Positions 10,325-22,009 of a stretch of DNA of 64,000 nucleotides are shown in pieces; the stretch's first letter is position 1, and every line of letters begins with the position of its first letter. The position numbers and the translations under genes are program-made. The notes beneath the pieces were generated by a model. That model made no database searches, was not told where the DNA came from, and saw only the letters and a list, made by a program, of their open reading frames with translations. Source of the stretch: Byssothecium circinans. Its lineage: Eukaryota; Ascomycota; Dothideomycetes; Pleosporales; Massarinaceae. The stretch is from assembly GCA_010015675.1 (NCBI GenBank), contig ML977050.1:1-64000 (forward strand), in the 5' to 3' direction.

Positions 10325-11782
10325 ATGACAGGGAAGCTCCGCGTTCTTCTAGTTGGCAATGGTGGCCGCGAGCATGCGCTCGCATGGAAACTTCTACAGT
10401 CACCACGAATTGAGCATATTTTTGTGGTACCCGGCAATGGAGGTATGTTCTAAAGCTCATGTTGTACCCGGGGAATACCACATAGCTCAGATATGCAGCT
10501 TTCCGCCATCCCAATCCAATACAGCACATTAAGACTCTCTTGAATAATCTCTACTAAACTTGGACAGGCACGGCAATCCTTCCCAAAACCACAAACATCC
10601 CCACCATCAAGCAAGAAGACTTCCCCTCACTCGTCCAATTCGCCAAAGAAAACAGCGTGAACCTCGTCGTCCCCGGACCCGAAGCGCCGCTCGTCGCCGG
10701 CATCGCCGACTACTTCGCCAACCACAGCGGAATACCATGTTTCGGCCCCTCTCAAGCCGCCGCCCGAATGGAAGGCAGCAAGACCTTCTCCAAAGACTTT
10801 ATGAAACGCAACAACATCCCCACAGCCGCGTACGAGAACTTTTCCGAGTACGAGAAGGCGAAAGCGTATCTGGATACTGTGAAGCATAACGTGGTGATCA
10901 AGGCTGATGGACTAGCGGCTGGCAAGGGCGTTATTATACCGCAGTCGAAGGAAGAGGCACAAGCTGCGCTCAGGGAGATTATGCTGGAGAAAGAATTCGG
11001 GGCTGCAGGGGATGAGGTTGTGATTGAAGAGTTTTTGGAGGGCGATGAGCTTTCGTTCCTTACGTTCAGCGATGGGACGACGATTCGGAGTCTACCGCCT
11101 GCGCAGGATCATAAGAGGATTGGGGAGGGGGATACGGGGCCGAATACCGGGGGGATGGGGACGTATGCGCCGACACGCATTGCGCCGCGGGAAGTTATCG
11201 AGCAAGTGCATAAAGAGATCCTGCAGCCTACTGTTGACGGGATGAAGAAAGAGGGATTTGAGTTCAAGGGTGTGTTGTTTACGGGGTTGATGATGACGAA
11301 GGATGGTCCGAAGACGCTGGAGTATAATGTGAGGTTTGGGGATCCTGAGACGCAGAGCTTGCTTGCGCTGATGGAGAGCGATCTTGCGGAGGTCATGGTG
11401 GCGTGTACGCAGGGGAGGTTGAAGGAGGTGGAAGTCAAGGTGTCGGATAGGAGTGCGGCTACGGTTGTTGTGGCGGCGGGTGGATATCCTGGTGCTTATG
11501 CTAAGGGCACTGTAATGACGCTCGATACTGTTCCTGAAGGTACGTTGCGATTGCATTAAAGTTTCTTTACTGACTCTACATATAGACGTGGTACTCTTCC
11601 ACGCCGGCACTTCTTTCGCAGATAACACCCTCAAAACAGCCGGCGGGCGTGTGATTGCCTCAACGGCTACGGCACCTACCTTGGAAGAAGCTGTTGCGAG
11701 GGCTTACAAGGGCGTTGATTGCATACACTTCGAGGGCATACAGTATCGAAAGGACATCGCAGGAAGGGCTTTGAAGAAGTAG
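10325..11782 (+). CDS. Phosphoribosylamine-glycine ligase (GARS), monofunctional
   Basis: Three exons: 10325-10442, 10568-11539 and 11586-11782; 428 aa. The second step of de novo purine synthesis: ligates glycine to phosphoribosylamine using ATP. The N-domain shows [16 protein letters not shown] and VVPGNGGTAIL (spliced across intron 1). The ATP-grasp part shows [42 protein letters not shown] and [13 protein letters not shown]. The C-domain ends [21 protein letters not shown] then stop. Yeast and many fungi fuse this enzyme to AIR synthetase (ADE5,7); here a stop codon closes the protein at the normal end of the GARS part, and no AIRS sequence follows in the next 700 bp. The AIRS activity must be encoded elsewhere. 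Confidence 0.92.
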
Positions 11783-12505
11783 TAGGCGGGTGAAAGTACA
11801 AGAGTGTATCGAAGGTCTGGGAGAGCTTTTCCAAGTGTGCACCGAGTGCTTTGGCTGGACTTATAAACCGCCACTATGATATGATAGAGAGGTTGCTTTG
11901 GAGGTTAGGGTTAGAGAAAAAGTGTGGCGCCTGGCGTTGGGGCAGAGGGGAGGAAAGGGTTATTGGGAAATCATGAGAGAAATCTACCAAAGTTTGAAGT
12001 CCCATCTCGAACGTGATGACTTACCAAGCGCTGCGCATAGATGAAAGCCGTCCACAACTGCAATTTTCCTTGCCCTCACTTCATGTGCTTTATTCGTAGG
12101 CCTGGAGATCGCTGCTAAGGACAGCAGTTTATTCCTCCAGAGCCACTTTTGTGGGCAGAATATTGTCGTAGGCTGGTAATATATGTTTGGTACCTATGAT
12201 ACTCTTCAAAACATGGGTTCTATGATCTATACAAGTCCGAAAGGGCAGACGGAGTGAGACAACGCGGAGCTGAATGGCACGGGATAACGCGTGAGCACGT
12301 GCCCGGCTAGCGCCGTGGAAATCCGAGCCATCTCCGTTCCATCTCCGTACCGAGCTTCCAAGCTAGGCGTCACCACCACCCCGACTGTGCAATTCGCGAC
12401 CACGATCTTGCGCCTCTAAGCCTCTACGAAAGCGGCTAAAGCTGCCTATACGCTCACACGTCATGAGTGAACCTCTGTCATAGCGAAAACCTCCCACATC
12501 CCGCC
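11783..12505. other. Intergenic region GARS to VPS18
   Basis: No gene recognised. A chance TTAGGGTTAG occurs near 11905. Pyrimidine-rich sequence precedes the VPS18 start. Confidence 0.5.
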
Positions 12506-15500
12506 ATGGCGTACGACATGTCCACGGGATACGCCGCGCCCGGCACCGGTGACCTAGATGACGATGCTTCACTTCCCATGTTCAATATCGAGCGCGTGTC
12601 GCTGCAATTCTCTGTAGCCTCCGACTTTGTGGCAGCCGCTGTTGCAAACAATGTGCTCATTCTGGCTCTGTCGACTGGGCGCATCCTGCGAATTGACTTG
12701 GACAGTCCGGCAGACATAGATGGTATGTAGCAGGTTCACAATATCTTGTAACCCTATGCTGACTCTTCGAAGACATCGATTTGCCGAAGAAAGCCTCCGA
12801 GATTGGTGTCATCAAGCGTCTATTCCTCGACCCTTCCGCCTCGCACCTCATCATCACCACTACCCTCGCTGAGAACTTCTACCTCCACACGCAATCGCGA
12901 GCACCCAAAACTCTATCCAGGCTGAAAGGAGTGGGAATTGAGAGCATATCATGGAACCCTTCGCAGCCGACAGCTTCAACTAGGGAGATATTGGTGGGAG
13001 CATCGGACGGGAACGTCTATGAGGTGTACATTGAGCCCTCGTCCGAGTTCTATAGGCGGGAAGAGCGATATTTGAAGGGTGTGTACAAGACGAATGACGG
13101 GCCGGTGACTGGTCTATGGACGGACATCATTCCAGGGAGGGCTGACCTGCGGCGGATCATCATTGCAACGCCTTCCTCATTCCTACACTTTGCCGGCAAG
13201 GTGGGCCGGCATGGGTCCGAAGGAAGCGGGTCAATATTTTCAAAGCTGTTCGACAGCGAGTCAGCGACTGTTCACGAGCTGGGAAACGTCTCCTCTGGCG
13301 CTGCTTCTCTCCTTGCCGTGTCTCCAGAGCTCCAAGAGGCTCCATCATTCGACCACACCACTGCTGAGAGGATATTTGGCTGGCTCACTTCCCAAGGCGT
13401 GCTCACTGGAAAGCTATACCTCTCTTCGGACACTTCAGAGATAGGCGGAAAGGTCTTGGGAGAGGCAAAGATGCTGTCTAGATCGCAGATTCCCCCATCA
13501 CAGACCGCTAGTGGACGGGCCAGAAAGACGCAGGAATACGTCCAATCAATGATTCTCAGCCAGTGGCATATTCTCCAACTGGTCGAAGGGAGGATAGTGG
13601 CTACCAACCGACTAGATGACACCATTGTGCTTGATCAGGTTGTTTTGGAGCCTGGCCAGAGTGCGTTGGGCTTGGTGGCAGATATCAAGAAGAACACATA
13701 CTGGCTCTTTACTAGCCAGGAGATTTTCGAGATCGTCATCACAGATGAAAGCCGGGATGTGTGGAAAATCATGCTGAAAGCGCAACAGTTCGATGCAGCG
13801 TCTCAGTTTGCTAAGACAGCCCACCAGAAAGACGCAGTGGCAACAGCTTCTGGTGACTATTTAGTTGGAAAAAGCCAGTATATGGAAGCTGCCGCAGTCT
13901 ACGGACGAAGCACGAAGCCTTTTGAACAGGTTGCGCTCACCTTCATCAACAAGGGCGAGCAGGATGCTTTGCGAAGATACCTGCTCACTAAACTATCGAC
14001 GTTGAAGAAATCTTCCATCATGCAACGAATGATGGTCGCAACATGGTTGACTGAGCTGTATATGGCGAAACTCAACACACTGGACGACACCATCACCACA
14101 AAAGCAGAGCTATCCGAGAGCATGAATACCGCCGAGACACAAGACCAGCTTTCTGTCATTCGGAAGGAGTATCAAGACTTTGTTTCGAGATACAAAGCTG
14201 ACCTAGACCGTAAAACAGTCTATGAGATTACTAGTAGCCACGGAAGAGAAGAAGAGCTGCTCTACTTTGCCACCGTCGTCAACGACTACAACTACGTTCT
14301 TGCATACTGGGTGCAAAGAGAAAGGTGGCAAGAAACACTGGATGTGCTCAAGAAGCAGACAGATCCCGAAACCTTCTACAAGTACAGCAGTGTGCTGATG
14401 GCGAATGTGCCTGTCGATCTCGTCGAGATCATGATGCGTCAGACAAACCTCGACGCACAGAAGCTCATCCCAGCCTTTCTCAACTACAACAACATAACCA
14501 AAGCATCACTGAGTCAGAACCAGGCGGTTCGATATCTGCTCTTCGAAATCAACCAGCATCAATCTACAGATGCTGCTATACACAATACGCTCATATCGAT
14601 CTATGCATCACACCCTACGAGTGACGAAGCAGCTCTACTCGCCTACCTGGAAGGGCAGTCCTACGCAAACGAGCAAAACTACGACGCCGACTTTGCCCTA
14701 CGGTTATGCATCCAGCACAAGCGAGTCCAATCCTGCGTCCACATCTACAGCTCCATGGGTCAATACGTCCAAGCCGTCGACCTCGCCCTAAAATACGACG
14801 AAGTCGAACTCGCCAGCAACGTCGCCGACCGCTCCAATACCGAACCCGCCCTCCGCAAGAAACTCTGGCTCGCGATAGCCAAAAAAGTAATCTCTCAATC
14901 CTCGGGCATCAAAACGGCCATCGAGTTCCTGCGCCGCGTCGACCTCCTCCGCATCGAAGACCTGATCCCCTTCTTCCCCGACTTTGTCGTCATCGACGAC
15001 TTCAAGGAAGAAATCTGCACCGCTTTGGAAGACTACTCGCGCAAGATTGACGATCTGAAACAGGAGATGGATGAAAGCGAGGAAACGGCGGCACACATCA
15101 AGACCGACATTAAAGCGCTCGAGCAGAGATATGCGATTGTGGAACCGGGGGAACGATGCTACGTCTGCGGTTTGCCGTTGCTGGCGAGACAGTTTTTCGT
15201 GTTTCCGTGCCAGCACGCTTTTCATAGCGATTGCTTAGCGAAGAAAGTGGTGGAGCTGGCGGGTATTGCGAGGGGGAAACGCATTGCCGAGTTGCAGACA
15301 GAGGTTAGTAAGGGGACGAGTGTGGGGGCGAAGAGGGAGAAGGCTATTAGGGAGTTGGACGCGCTGGTTGGGTCGTCTTGGTGAGTTCCTTTTTTTTTCT
15401 GCGTTTTTGTGTTTTTGGGTTTGGGATGCTGCTTGGTGCTTGATCTCGGTTGATTGAATAGGTGGCTGACCGTGTTGTAGTGTGCTGTGCAGTGAGCTGG

Positions 15501-15565
15501 CTGTGAAGGTTATCGACGAGCCGTTTATTTCGGCGACGGATGATAGGGAGGAGTGGGCTCTGTAG
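12506..15565 (+). CDS. VPS18: Vacuolar sorting protein Vps18/Pep3 (HOPS/CORVET core subunit)
   Basis: Three exons: 12506-12722, 12773-15380 and 15481-15565; 969 aa. The N-terminal half is a Pep3/Vps18 beta-propeller (FNIERVSLQFSVASDFVAAA, then SRLKGVGIESISWNP), followed by alpha-solenoid clathrin-repeat-like sequence. Near the C-terminus is a RING-H2: CYVCGLPLLARQFFVFPCQHAFHSDC, whose last Cys pair (CVLCSE) is supplied by the third exon, ending DDREEWAL. Without the last splice the RING would lack its final Cys pair, which strongly supports the 100-nt intron. Vps18 joins HOPS and CORVET tethering complexes at vacuole and endosome membranes. Confidence 0.92.
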
Positions 15566-16758
15566 GTCTGTTTAATGGAAGATATCTTGATGCAGCTACT
15601 CGGATTCTATCTTGAAGTGCTTAGCGCTAACATGACCTCGGCTCAACCAGAGAAGAGTAAATAAATACAGCGTAGACAGCACTTTGGTTACCAACGCATG
15701 AGGGACGCACCTAAGCGACGGACATCGCTTCCACCGCACTGGAACTCCTCGGTGATGCGGACGCGGAAGAGATGTTTATAAGTGATGAGTCTTTTTCTGA
15801 TTGACTGTGGCATGGGCAGCACCTTGGTTACACAGTTCTGGGCGAAGTGTTCAAGTGAATGGCACCGCTTCCACCTTCCCGGAATTACTCGGTGATATAT
15901 CCGCAGAAGAGCATTTTGTAAACAATGAATCGCGAGTCTTTCGGGTTACTCTAGGATAAGCAGCATCTTGGTTACTAACTTCCGAGCAAAGCGTCCAAGT
16001 GACCGGCACGGCTTTCCTCTCCCTACCGGCGACAGTGCGCCCGCAGAAGACTATCGTATACGCAATAAATCGCATGCTTTTCTAAGTTACGCCAGCATAA
16101 GCAGCACCTTGCTCACCAACTTAAGGGCAAAGCGTCCAAGCGACCAGCACCGCATTCCCCTCCCCCCTCCCCTTCCGGAACTCCTCGGCGATGCATCCGC
16201 AGAAGAGCACTTCATGAGCCGCGAATTTTATCTCGGTTCGTCTGTGCACCGATCCTTGACTCACTTTGCTCTTGGGTTCTCCGAAAGTGGCACCGTAGGT
16301 AGGTCCCGCTCCCGGCGAAGCTGAGGAATGGCTGACACAACGTCTATCGAGGAGTCCGAGTTCATACAAGGCATTTAAAGGTTGTTGGTTGGTTGGTATT
16401 GATTTACGTCCTGCAAACTTTGGCCGAAGGCCTTCTATCTACATGAGCCTCCCATGGGGCATAATGGACGTGCCGAGCACACTGGGGTGAAGGCAGTTCT
16501 TGTGGTGGCTGCCCCCAAGTGGAGGGCCTGTCGGTCCCCGAAAGGCATTTAAAGGGATCATTCGGCAGACGAAATATTTTATGAAAAGAGTGTTATGGAG
16601 ATACAAGATCTACGAAAATAAGTATGTACAGTACCCGGCAAAAGAAAAACAGGTTTAAATGAGTGACATGACAGGAAAGAAGTCAGAGTATTGGATAGGC
16701 TAGGAAATTCCCTCCACGAATTACCCCACAACATCTCCTCAAGCTTGTTAACTCAATC
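15566..16758. other. Gene-free stretch holding degenerate tandem repeats
   Basis: No gene supported. It contains the four-copy tandem array described separately. After the array, the phrase AGGCATTTAAAGG occurs at about 16369 and again at about 16542. The minus strand keeps partial open frames through copies 3 and 4, but stops interrupt them. Confidence 0.55.
15677..16245. repeat. Four degenerate tandem copies of a ~140-bp unit
   Basis: Each copy begins CAGCA(C/T)(C/T)TTG(G/C)T(T/C)AC and starts at 15677, 15817, 15961 and 16102, so periods are 140, 144 and 141 bp. Recurrent landmarks inside each copy are a GCG(A/T)CCAAG(T/C)GA-like segment, a GGAA(C/T)T(C/A)CTCGG(T/C)GATG-like segment and a CCGCAGAAGA-like segment. 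Copies differ from one another at many positions, so the array is old or has been mutated. Confidence 0.85.
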
Positions 16759-17272
16759 TTATAGCAATACGAAGATACAGGGCTTTCCTTTGTCGGGTGG
16801 AGATTTGCATTGCCAACATTCCGGTCTGCTCCCAGCATTCAATCTCCCACATCCCTTGTGAACGCAAAAGAAAAAATTCCACCCCGGGCGTGTTTTACCC
16901 CAGTCATAATCGTCGGGGCAGGGTAAAGCCTCCATAGTCCGAATCGTGGCGGGATTAAGAATTGTGCCGCACCCACCACCGCATGCAGCTGCTGGCATCG
17001 TGATAGGGTTATATTGTGGCTGGTTATGCTCGGGCTTCGCTTGTATACTTTTTTTTGGAACAGTCTATGCATATCCACCAGCGGCTCTTGTTCGTCGGTG
17101 CGTTGCTCCAGCAATTTGTGCATGTGGGCACGTCATTAGAATGGATTCGGAGGCTTTGGTCGGTGCCGTCGGTGCCGTGGGTGAGGCAGGTGACGCATAT
17201 CCAATTCTCGGATGAAGGAGCTTGGGGAGGGTTGTCTTTGGGTGCATCGGCTTTGCGTGGAGGATTTGCCAT
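16759..17272 (-). CDS. Small Cys-rich protein with RanBP2-type zinc-finger-like motifs (model uncertain)
   Basis: Two adjoining minus-strand frames, 17272-17024 and 16998-16759, read as one Cys-rich protein of about 150 aa. The first part has NWICVTC, CTNC and RWWICIDC pairs. The second has CVHKGCGRLNAGSRPECWQC, which fits the RanBP2 zinc-finger spacing C-x4-C-x3-N-x6-C-x2-C. Joining them needs an intron of length 1 mod 3. A good GTATAC donor next to eight A residues (near 17043) with the CCAG acceptor near 16994 gives 57 nt, the wrong phase; a weaker GTTCCA donor gives 70 nt and the right phase. A one-base indel in the A run is the alternative. It resembles the gene at 19523-20360. Function unknown; RanBP2 fingers elsewhere bind RNA or ubiquitin. 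Confidence 0.5.
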
Positions 17273-17490
17273 TGCTTAAGGCTTCAGGCTTTGGGCTCTG
17301 GGAGTAGCAATTGGAATGTGGAGGGTACGAATTGTCAAAGATAAAGATAAGGGCGGTGTTGATAGCTCTGTGATTGCTTCAAGCTTTCTGCGCTCGGTCA
17401 ACGGATGAAGGCTTTGAGCTTCGCGAAGGAAATCGTGGATGCTTCGATTGCACACTCGTTGTGGGAAGGGATGTAACTTCACTGCTGGCT

Positions 17491-17497
17491 TTTTATA
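17491..17497 (-). promoter_or_regulatory. Candidate TATA box of the Cys-rich gene at 16759-17272
   Basis: On the minus strand it reads GAAGTATAAAAAGCCAGCA, about 220 nt before the proposed start. The paralogous gene has AAGGTATAAAAGCCGCA at the equivalent place, so the context looks conserved. Confidence 0.45.
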
Positions 17498-18319
17498 CTT
17501 CTTCTCTAGGGCTAGGATTCATTCATTGATGTGTGGACGGCTGCGCTGCTCTGACTCCAGCGGCGTGCGTGACTGACTGCGTGAATCTGTATGACAGGGT
17601 GAAACTGTACCACTACCAGCCGCACATCGTTCACTCATCACCAACATCTCGCTAAGCGCATGAGTGCAAGAGGTTAGTCACAAATGGCTCGTTCCGACGT
17701 TGGTGAGTAGTGTCATATTCTTGCGCAACCTTTTTTGGAGTGCGTGGCTTTGTGACCATCACCGCGCTTTTGTACAGTACAAGCGCCAGGAGCCTCCTCG
17801 CGAACGATCTGATATATCATGGCTATGTCAACCATGACCCCGCCCAGGGTTTCGAGAAGCTTTTTGAGGAAGGAATTGCAGGCAGAAATCGATTGCGCTT
17901 CAGTGAAAGCGCGCTGATGGCTACTCACATGGGGGGTCAGATCTCGTTCAGCTGTCAGAGCTATGGTATATTCACTGGGAATGACGAGCCGTTTGTCGAG
18001 GTTTGGCTTCACACCATTGATCCCGGATTTATGATACCCTAATTTCTAAGGGTTGGGAAACGCGTTGGTGCAGGCTCTTAGGTGGCACAATGGACTCTCT
18101 AGCACCGGGGTAGCCCTCATTCCCGGAGTTGTTGGTCACCAAGTCTGTGAACCATTCCACCGCCTACTATCCTCAAAAGGTCGCCAGTCAACTCATTTGG
18201 CGACACGAAAAGTTGTCTGCATCTCGAGGACCGCTTCGGTCGCTGTAAATCTTTTTGCGCCTCTCACCGAGTGCCGGATCCATCCTGCTCTTGGTCCGGT
18301 TCTTCCGCTCAGCTTTAAG

Positions 18320-18736
18320 CCTTAGCAATGCTGGTACGAGGCTGAAGCCAGGATGTCGAAATTGACTGATTCATACGCAATAGCGCTGTCTTCGTCGCCG
18401 TAGGCGCGATGGCCAAAGCGCCAACCGGAGTCCCGGGGTACGTTGTAGTCATTGAAAGAGATAAAATTGGAGGCTGGAGTGAGTCCGTTGGCTTATTCAA
18501 ATATGCTAACTTAGTTGAAGGTGAATGATGGCTCGATGGCTGGCTTCTTTTGGATGCCGTAAGAGTTCCATCTGCGTTGCTAGTGGCCGAGCGGTAGACA
18601 GATTCTGTGCAGAGCCTGCTAGGAGTATTTTGAGTAAAAGCTTTGTTGAGTCAATGGCACAGGCAACAGGGGTGTTAGGAGGCGGAGAGTGAGTAGCAAG
18701 GTATTTGGGACGCTGACATTTATGATATCCCGGCAA
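18320..18736 (-). CDS. Unresolved hypothetical reading frame (possibly decayed)
   Basis: On the minus strand a frame starting at 18736 (MPGYHKCQRPKYLATH) can be spliced through a 37-nt GTTAGC...CAG gap (18510-18474) into a segment with protein-like composition, NDYNVPRDSGWRFGHRAYGD, ending ASASYQHC at the stop. The intron is shorter than any other in the window. Alternative frames through the same DNA are also open, and upstream extension meets stops. I do not recognise a family. It could be a real small gene, the end of a secreted protein that has decayed, or chance. Confidence 0.2.
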
Positions 18737-19522
18737 GTGCAGGAAGGATTGAAGCCAGCGTTGGTGTAGCTATTGGCGCTGCCTTGTTTGGCGTTCTCTT
18801 ATAGAGCAAAACTTAGCAATCGACAAATTCATCTGTACGCTGAATAGTGGAGGCAAGTGGTGAAAGAGTTTAATCCACTAATGTAAAGTATCCTAGGCGA
18901 TGTATTTATAAATCTAGGTTTCGATTCAAAGATACCCTATTCATTATTGTTTGCTACCTTAGCATTATTTCCGATCTATATACATTATTTTACTTCTCAG
19001 ATCTTTAGAAATAATCCCCACCCCCAGCCCTCCACTTTTCCCTACAACTCTTCCCTCTGATTTGCGCCCAAAACAGTCCACCGCCTGGGCAGTCCGCTTA
19101 CAAATTCTGCACAATGATGTTATCCATACCTAGGACTTTCTCTACCTAGCAGATTGTAAGTCTTCCCCTACTAGTGTTTTGCCTTAGAGCGAGAAAAGTT
19201 AGTTTTGCTCTTACTCAGAAAATGCGGTGTTACGCTACTGTTCTTATGGACGTATCACACGAATGAAGTGTGCTTGGATGTAGGCATGATATAATAGCAG
19301 CCGTTTATATAGAGACCGAAGAGTTCAAAGAACCATAAGCCATCTGAGACCTAGCTCTAATCACTGCTTTCGGGTTTTATTTAAGGAAATTAAAATGAGT
19401 GTGTAGTTACATGAACAAAAGCAATTTACACCACCACACCGAACAAATGAAAAGCCCCCATGATCCACAGAAACCATGCCACATGCCAACAACCCTCATT
19501 TACCCTCGTCGTGATTGGAGGC

Positions 19523-20360
19523 CTATTCCCTTTTACATGGGGCCGTCTTCCATTCTATATAAGGCAGTCCATTACCTCTTGGCGAACCACAAGGATTCCC
19601 ATCTTGCCCCCTTTTGCATTCAGTTGTGTATTTGTGATTCTTCCCAGCGCATTTTGAGCAAATCCACATGAATTGCGATTCCCTTTCTCCCGAGGTATAT
19701 TTGTATACTGGTAGAGCCGGACCGTAGTATGCATCGTTCTCCTTTGGTGCACCCGGCTTCTTGGTCCGAAACTTCTCGACACAGACAGGACATTTTTCCA
19801 AGTCAGTAACGCGATGCGTCGCCACTTCTGCATTCCGCACTTCAGTAGCACCCTCGCATATATATCGTTGGAAGCCGCCTTCTTCTGGCCAGGGTATGTA
19901 TGAGTTGTTGCAAGAGATACAATGATACTGCCATGCTTTGTTGATGATGTTGCTCCCAAATCGAAGACAATGTTTGCAGAGCCAGTCACTATTCTTAGTA
20001 TTCTCGCTGAAACCGTAAACACCGCTGTACGGGGGCGGGTCGTCCGGCGTGTACGGCCGATCGTAGTCGTCTGCTCTGGTCGGATCGAAATGTACCACCA
20101 TGGCCGAAAAGTGTCGAGGACTGTGGTCACAGTACTCCCTGTTCCTGCCGTAAAGCTTCCATATCCCCAAATCATAACAAGCCGCACACGCCCATTTTTT
20201 CTCTCTCTCAAACTCCTCTTCCTATATGAACGGTAAGTGATAGGTAGTATAAGAACGGGGAATCAGTACACACCGGAAGCCGCGTATCTATATCGCTTTG
20301 AGGTACTGTCTCCATGACGTCCGTGGTTTGTGGTTGTTTGCCTTGAGATACTGTCTGCAT
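19523..20360 (-). CDS. Cys-rich protein with RanBP2-finger-like motifs, 261 aa
   Basis: Two exons: 20360-20274 and 20221-19523, intron 52 nt (GTGTGT...ATATAG). The N-terminus repeats itself (MQTVSQ... METVPQ). Cys pairs occur as KWACAAC, WLCKHC with CISC, KCPVC and MWICSKCAGKN with a following Cys, the last fitting C-x2-C-x3-N-x6-C of a RanBP2 finger. Splicing adds the first WxCxxC motif, which the second exon alone would place in the untranslated leader, so the intron is well supported. It is related in style to the gene at 16759-17272 on the same strand. No signal peptide or membrane segment is seen. Function unknown; I cannot place it in a named family. Confidence 0.7.
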
Positions 20361-20490
20361 CTTGTCCCTGGTTTGTGTTTTTGCGCGATTTTCCGTGGAA
20401 TAAGCTTCTGTAGAATAGTGTCCGCGTTCTTTTGAATCAAGAAATGGAATGCTGATGGTAGTAAGAGAGAGACCGGTGAAAGTATGCGGC

Positions 20491-20497
20491 TTTTATA
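20491..20497 (-). promoter_or_regulatory. Candidate TATA box of the Cys-rich gene at 19523-20360
   Basis: The minus strand reads AGGTATAAAAGCCGC, about 130 nt upstream of the start codon at 20360. An in-frame stop overlaps it, so the protein cannot begin further upstream. Confidence 0.5.
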
Positions 20498-22002
20498 CCT
20501 TTTCTGTGACCAGTCATACGGCTGTATGAGTCTTAGGAATAGCGTTGACTCGATATCTGTGCGACAGCTTCACGTTACAAAAGTCCTCACCTGATTGAAT
20601 AACGTAAAGAGTCAAAATACTCATGACTACATCTCGGTAGTCGCCCTCAAGGCTGTTCATACCCTGTGAAGGGCACCGATCTCCAAAGTTTCATCGTTCG
20701 TTCCAAAGTATTGTTGTCGTGTCACCACCCCGCCCACCCAAACCCTGAACAAGCGATACTCCAAGATGTCTGAGAAGCTGAGCTCGTCTTTTGAAGGAAG
20801 TGAATCAGAAAAGGGGATAACGGTTGACGACAAGCACTATTTAAGTATGGCTCATAGAGGATGACTCTTCTATGATTGAGTCATTATTGTACGACTGTGC
20901 CTTGGTCTTCTGACGACTTGTCATTTCCCGGAATCATGTGCCCTCTAACTCACCGTTGAGTCATAGATATCCATCTCATCTTATATGAATTTCTCGCTAG
21001 AAAAATTTCCATCTACAGAGGGTTTACGACGGCCAACCTCGACAATTATTCGTCTGAACTTCGTTCGCAGGAAATACACTTGCGACTATCGCGAGAAAGA
21101 AAACTAATAGAAGACTCCCTGTAAAATAAGACTATAGCTTTGTTCAATACGGAACAGCTGCCCCGGGGCCGTGGCTCATTCATCTGATCAGTAGACTGTA
21201 AAAGATTTCCCACGGGGATTTGTTTTCCAAGATTAGATGGAAAAATAGGCTTTCATCCTAAATGAAGTTCAAAACAATTAGAATCCTTCTTTACTCTTAT
21301 TATATAAAACACGCGACTTTTGCTTTTAAAGAGCTAATCGGCCATAATCGTTGAGCTTGGTACGAGCATGATTTCATTGCTCGCTGCTCAACAACACCGA
21401 CACCGAACTCACTAAATAAAAGCAGACTATTACAGATTCTGCTTTGATAGTCTGTTCATAAATTAATACTATCACTATTCGAAGAGTCGAAATACACGGT
21501 ATTTTGGCGGGGAATCGAGTAATCAAGCTGGGCGCCGTTTTCTGGCATAACGCATACGTACCATATGGTAGTGCAAGTCGTGCACTGTTTCCCGTTATTG
21601 CGGCTGATCAGCCTACCCTGTATTTGCCTTAAGGTTTTGATGTGTAAGTGCTGCCCAGTCGAAGTGCAACTGGCCACCTGGCTTACTAGTCGGCTTAATT
21701 GATCGGGGATTAGTCGGACTTAGAAATGCTCACCTACGTTGACAGGGCGGAGTACCACCACCGTACGACAGTCCACTAGCGGAGATCGGCGCGCATAAGC
21801 ACGGCATCATTCGCTAACGGGCACTTCAACTTTACGGTCCAATGAGCGACCCTCTTTACTTCCCGTACAGCTAGATTGCTTGATAATTGATTTCTCTTGT
21901 GCACCACGTTTGGCAAAGGCTGACGAGAATGCACCACCGGATCAGGCGATTAGGGATTCTAAAACCCGTCATTATATCAGCATGAACAGATGAGCCAAAG
22001 AA

Positions 22003-22009
22003 TATAAAA
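22003..22009 (+). promoter_or_regulatory. TATA box of the MDR-type reductase gene
   Basis: TATAAAA, 104-110 bp upstream of the ATG at 22113, followed by a C/T-rich leader. Most genes in this window have no such box, so regulated expression is plausible. Confidence 0.55.

Larger units (their letters stand above)
17273..19522. other. Gene-poor stretch between the two Cys-rich genes
   Basis: 2.2 kb without a gene I can name. An open frame at 17710-18042 (+, 110 codons) has no recognisable family. A possible spliced or decayed minus-strand frame lies at 18320-18736 and is listed separately. From about 18880 to 19400 the DNA is AT-rich and featureless. Confidence 0.4.

Noticed and set aside
11903..11914. 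TTAGGGTTAG, telomere-like
   Set aside because: Only about one and a half units, far from any chromosome end; chance occurrence.
15851..16369. Minus-strand open frames through tandem repeat copies 3 and 4 as a repeat protein
   Set aside because: Stops interrupt the frame between copies and the 140-bp period of the first pair breaks phase; no start or splice signals fit.
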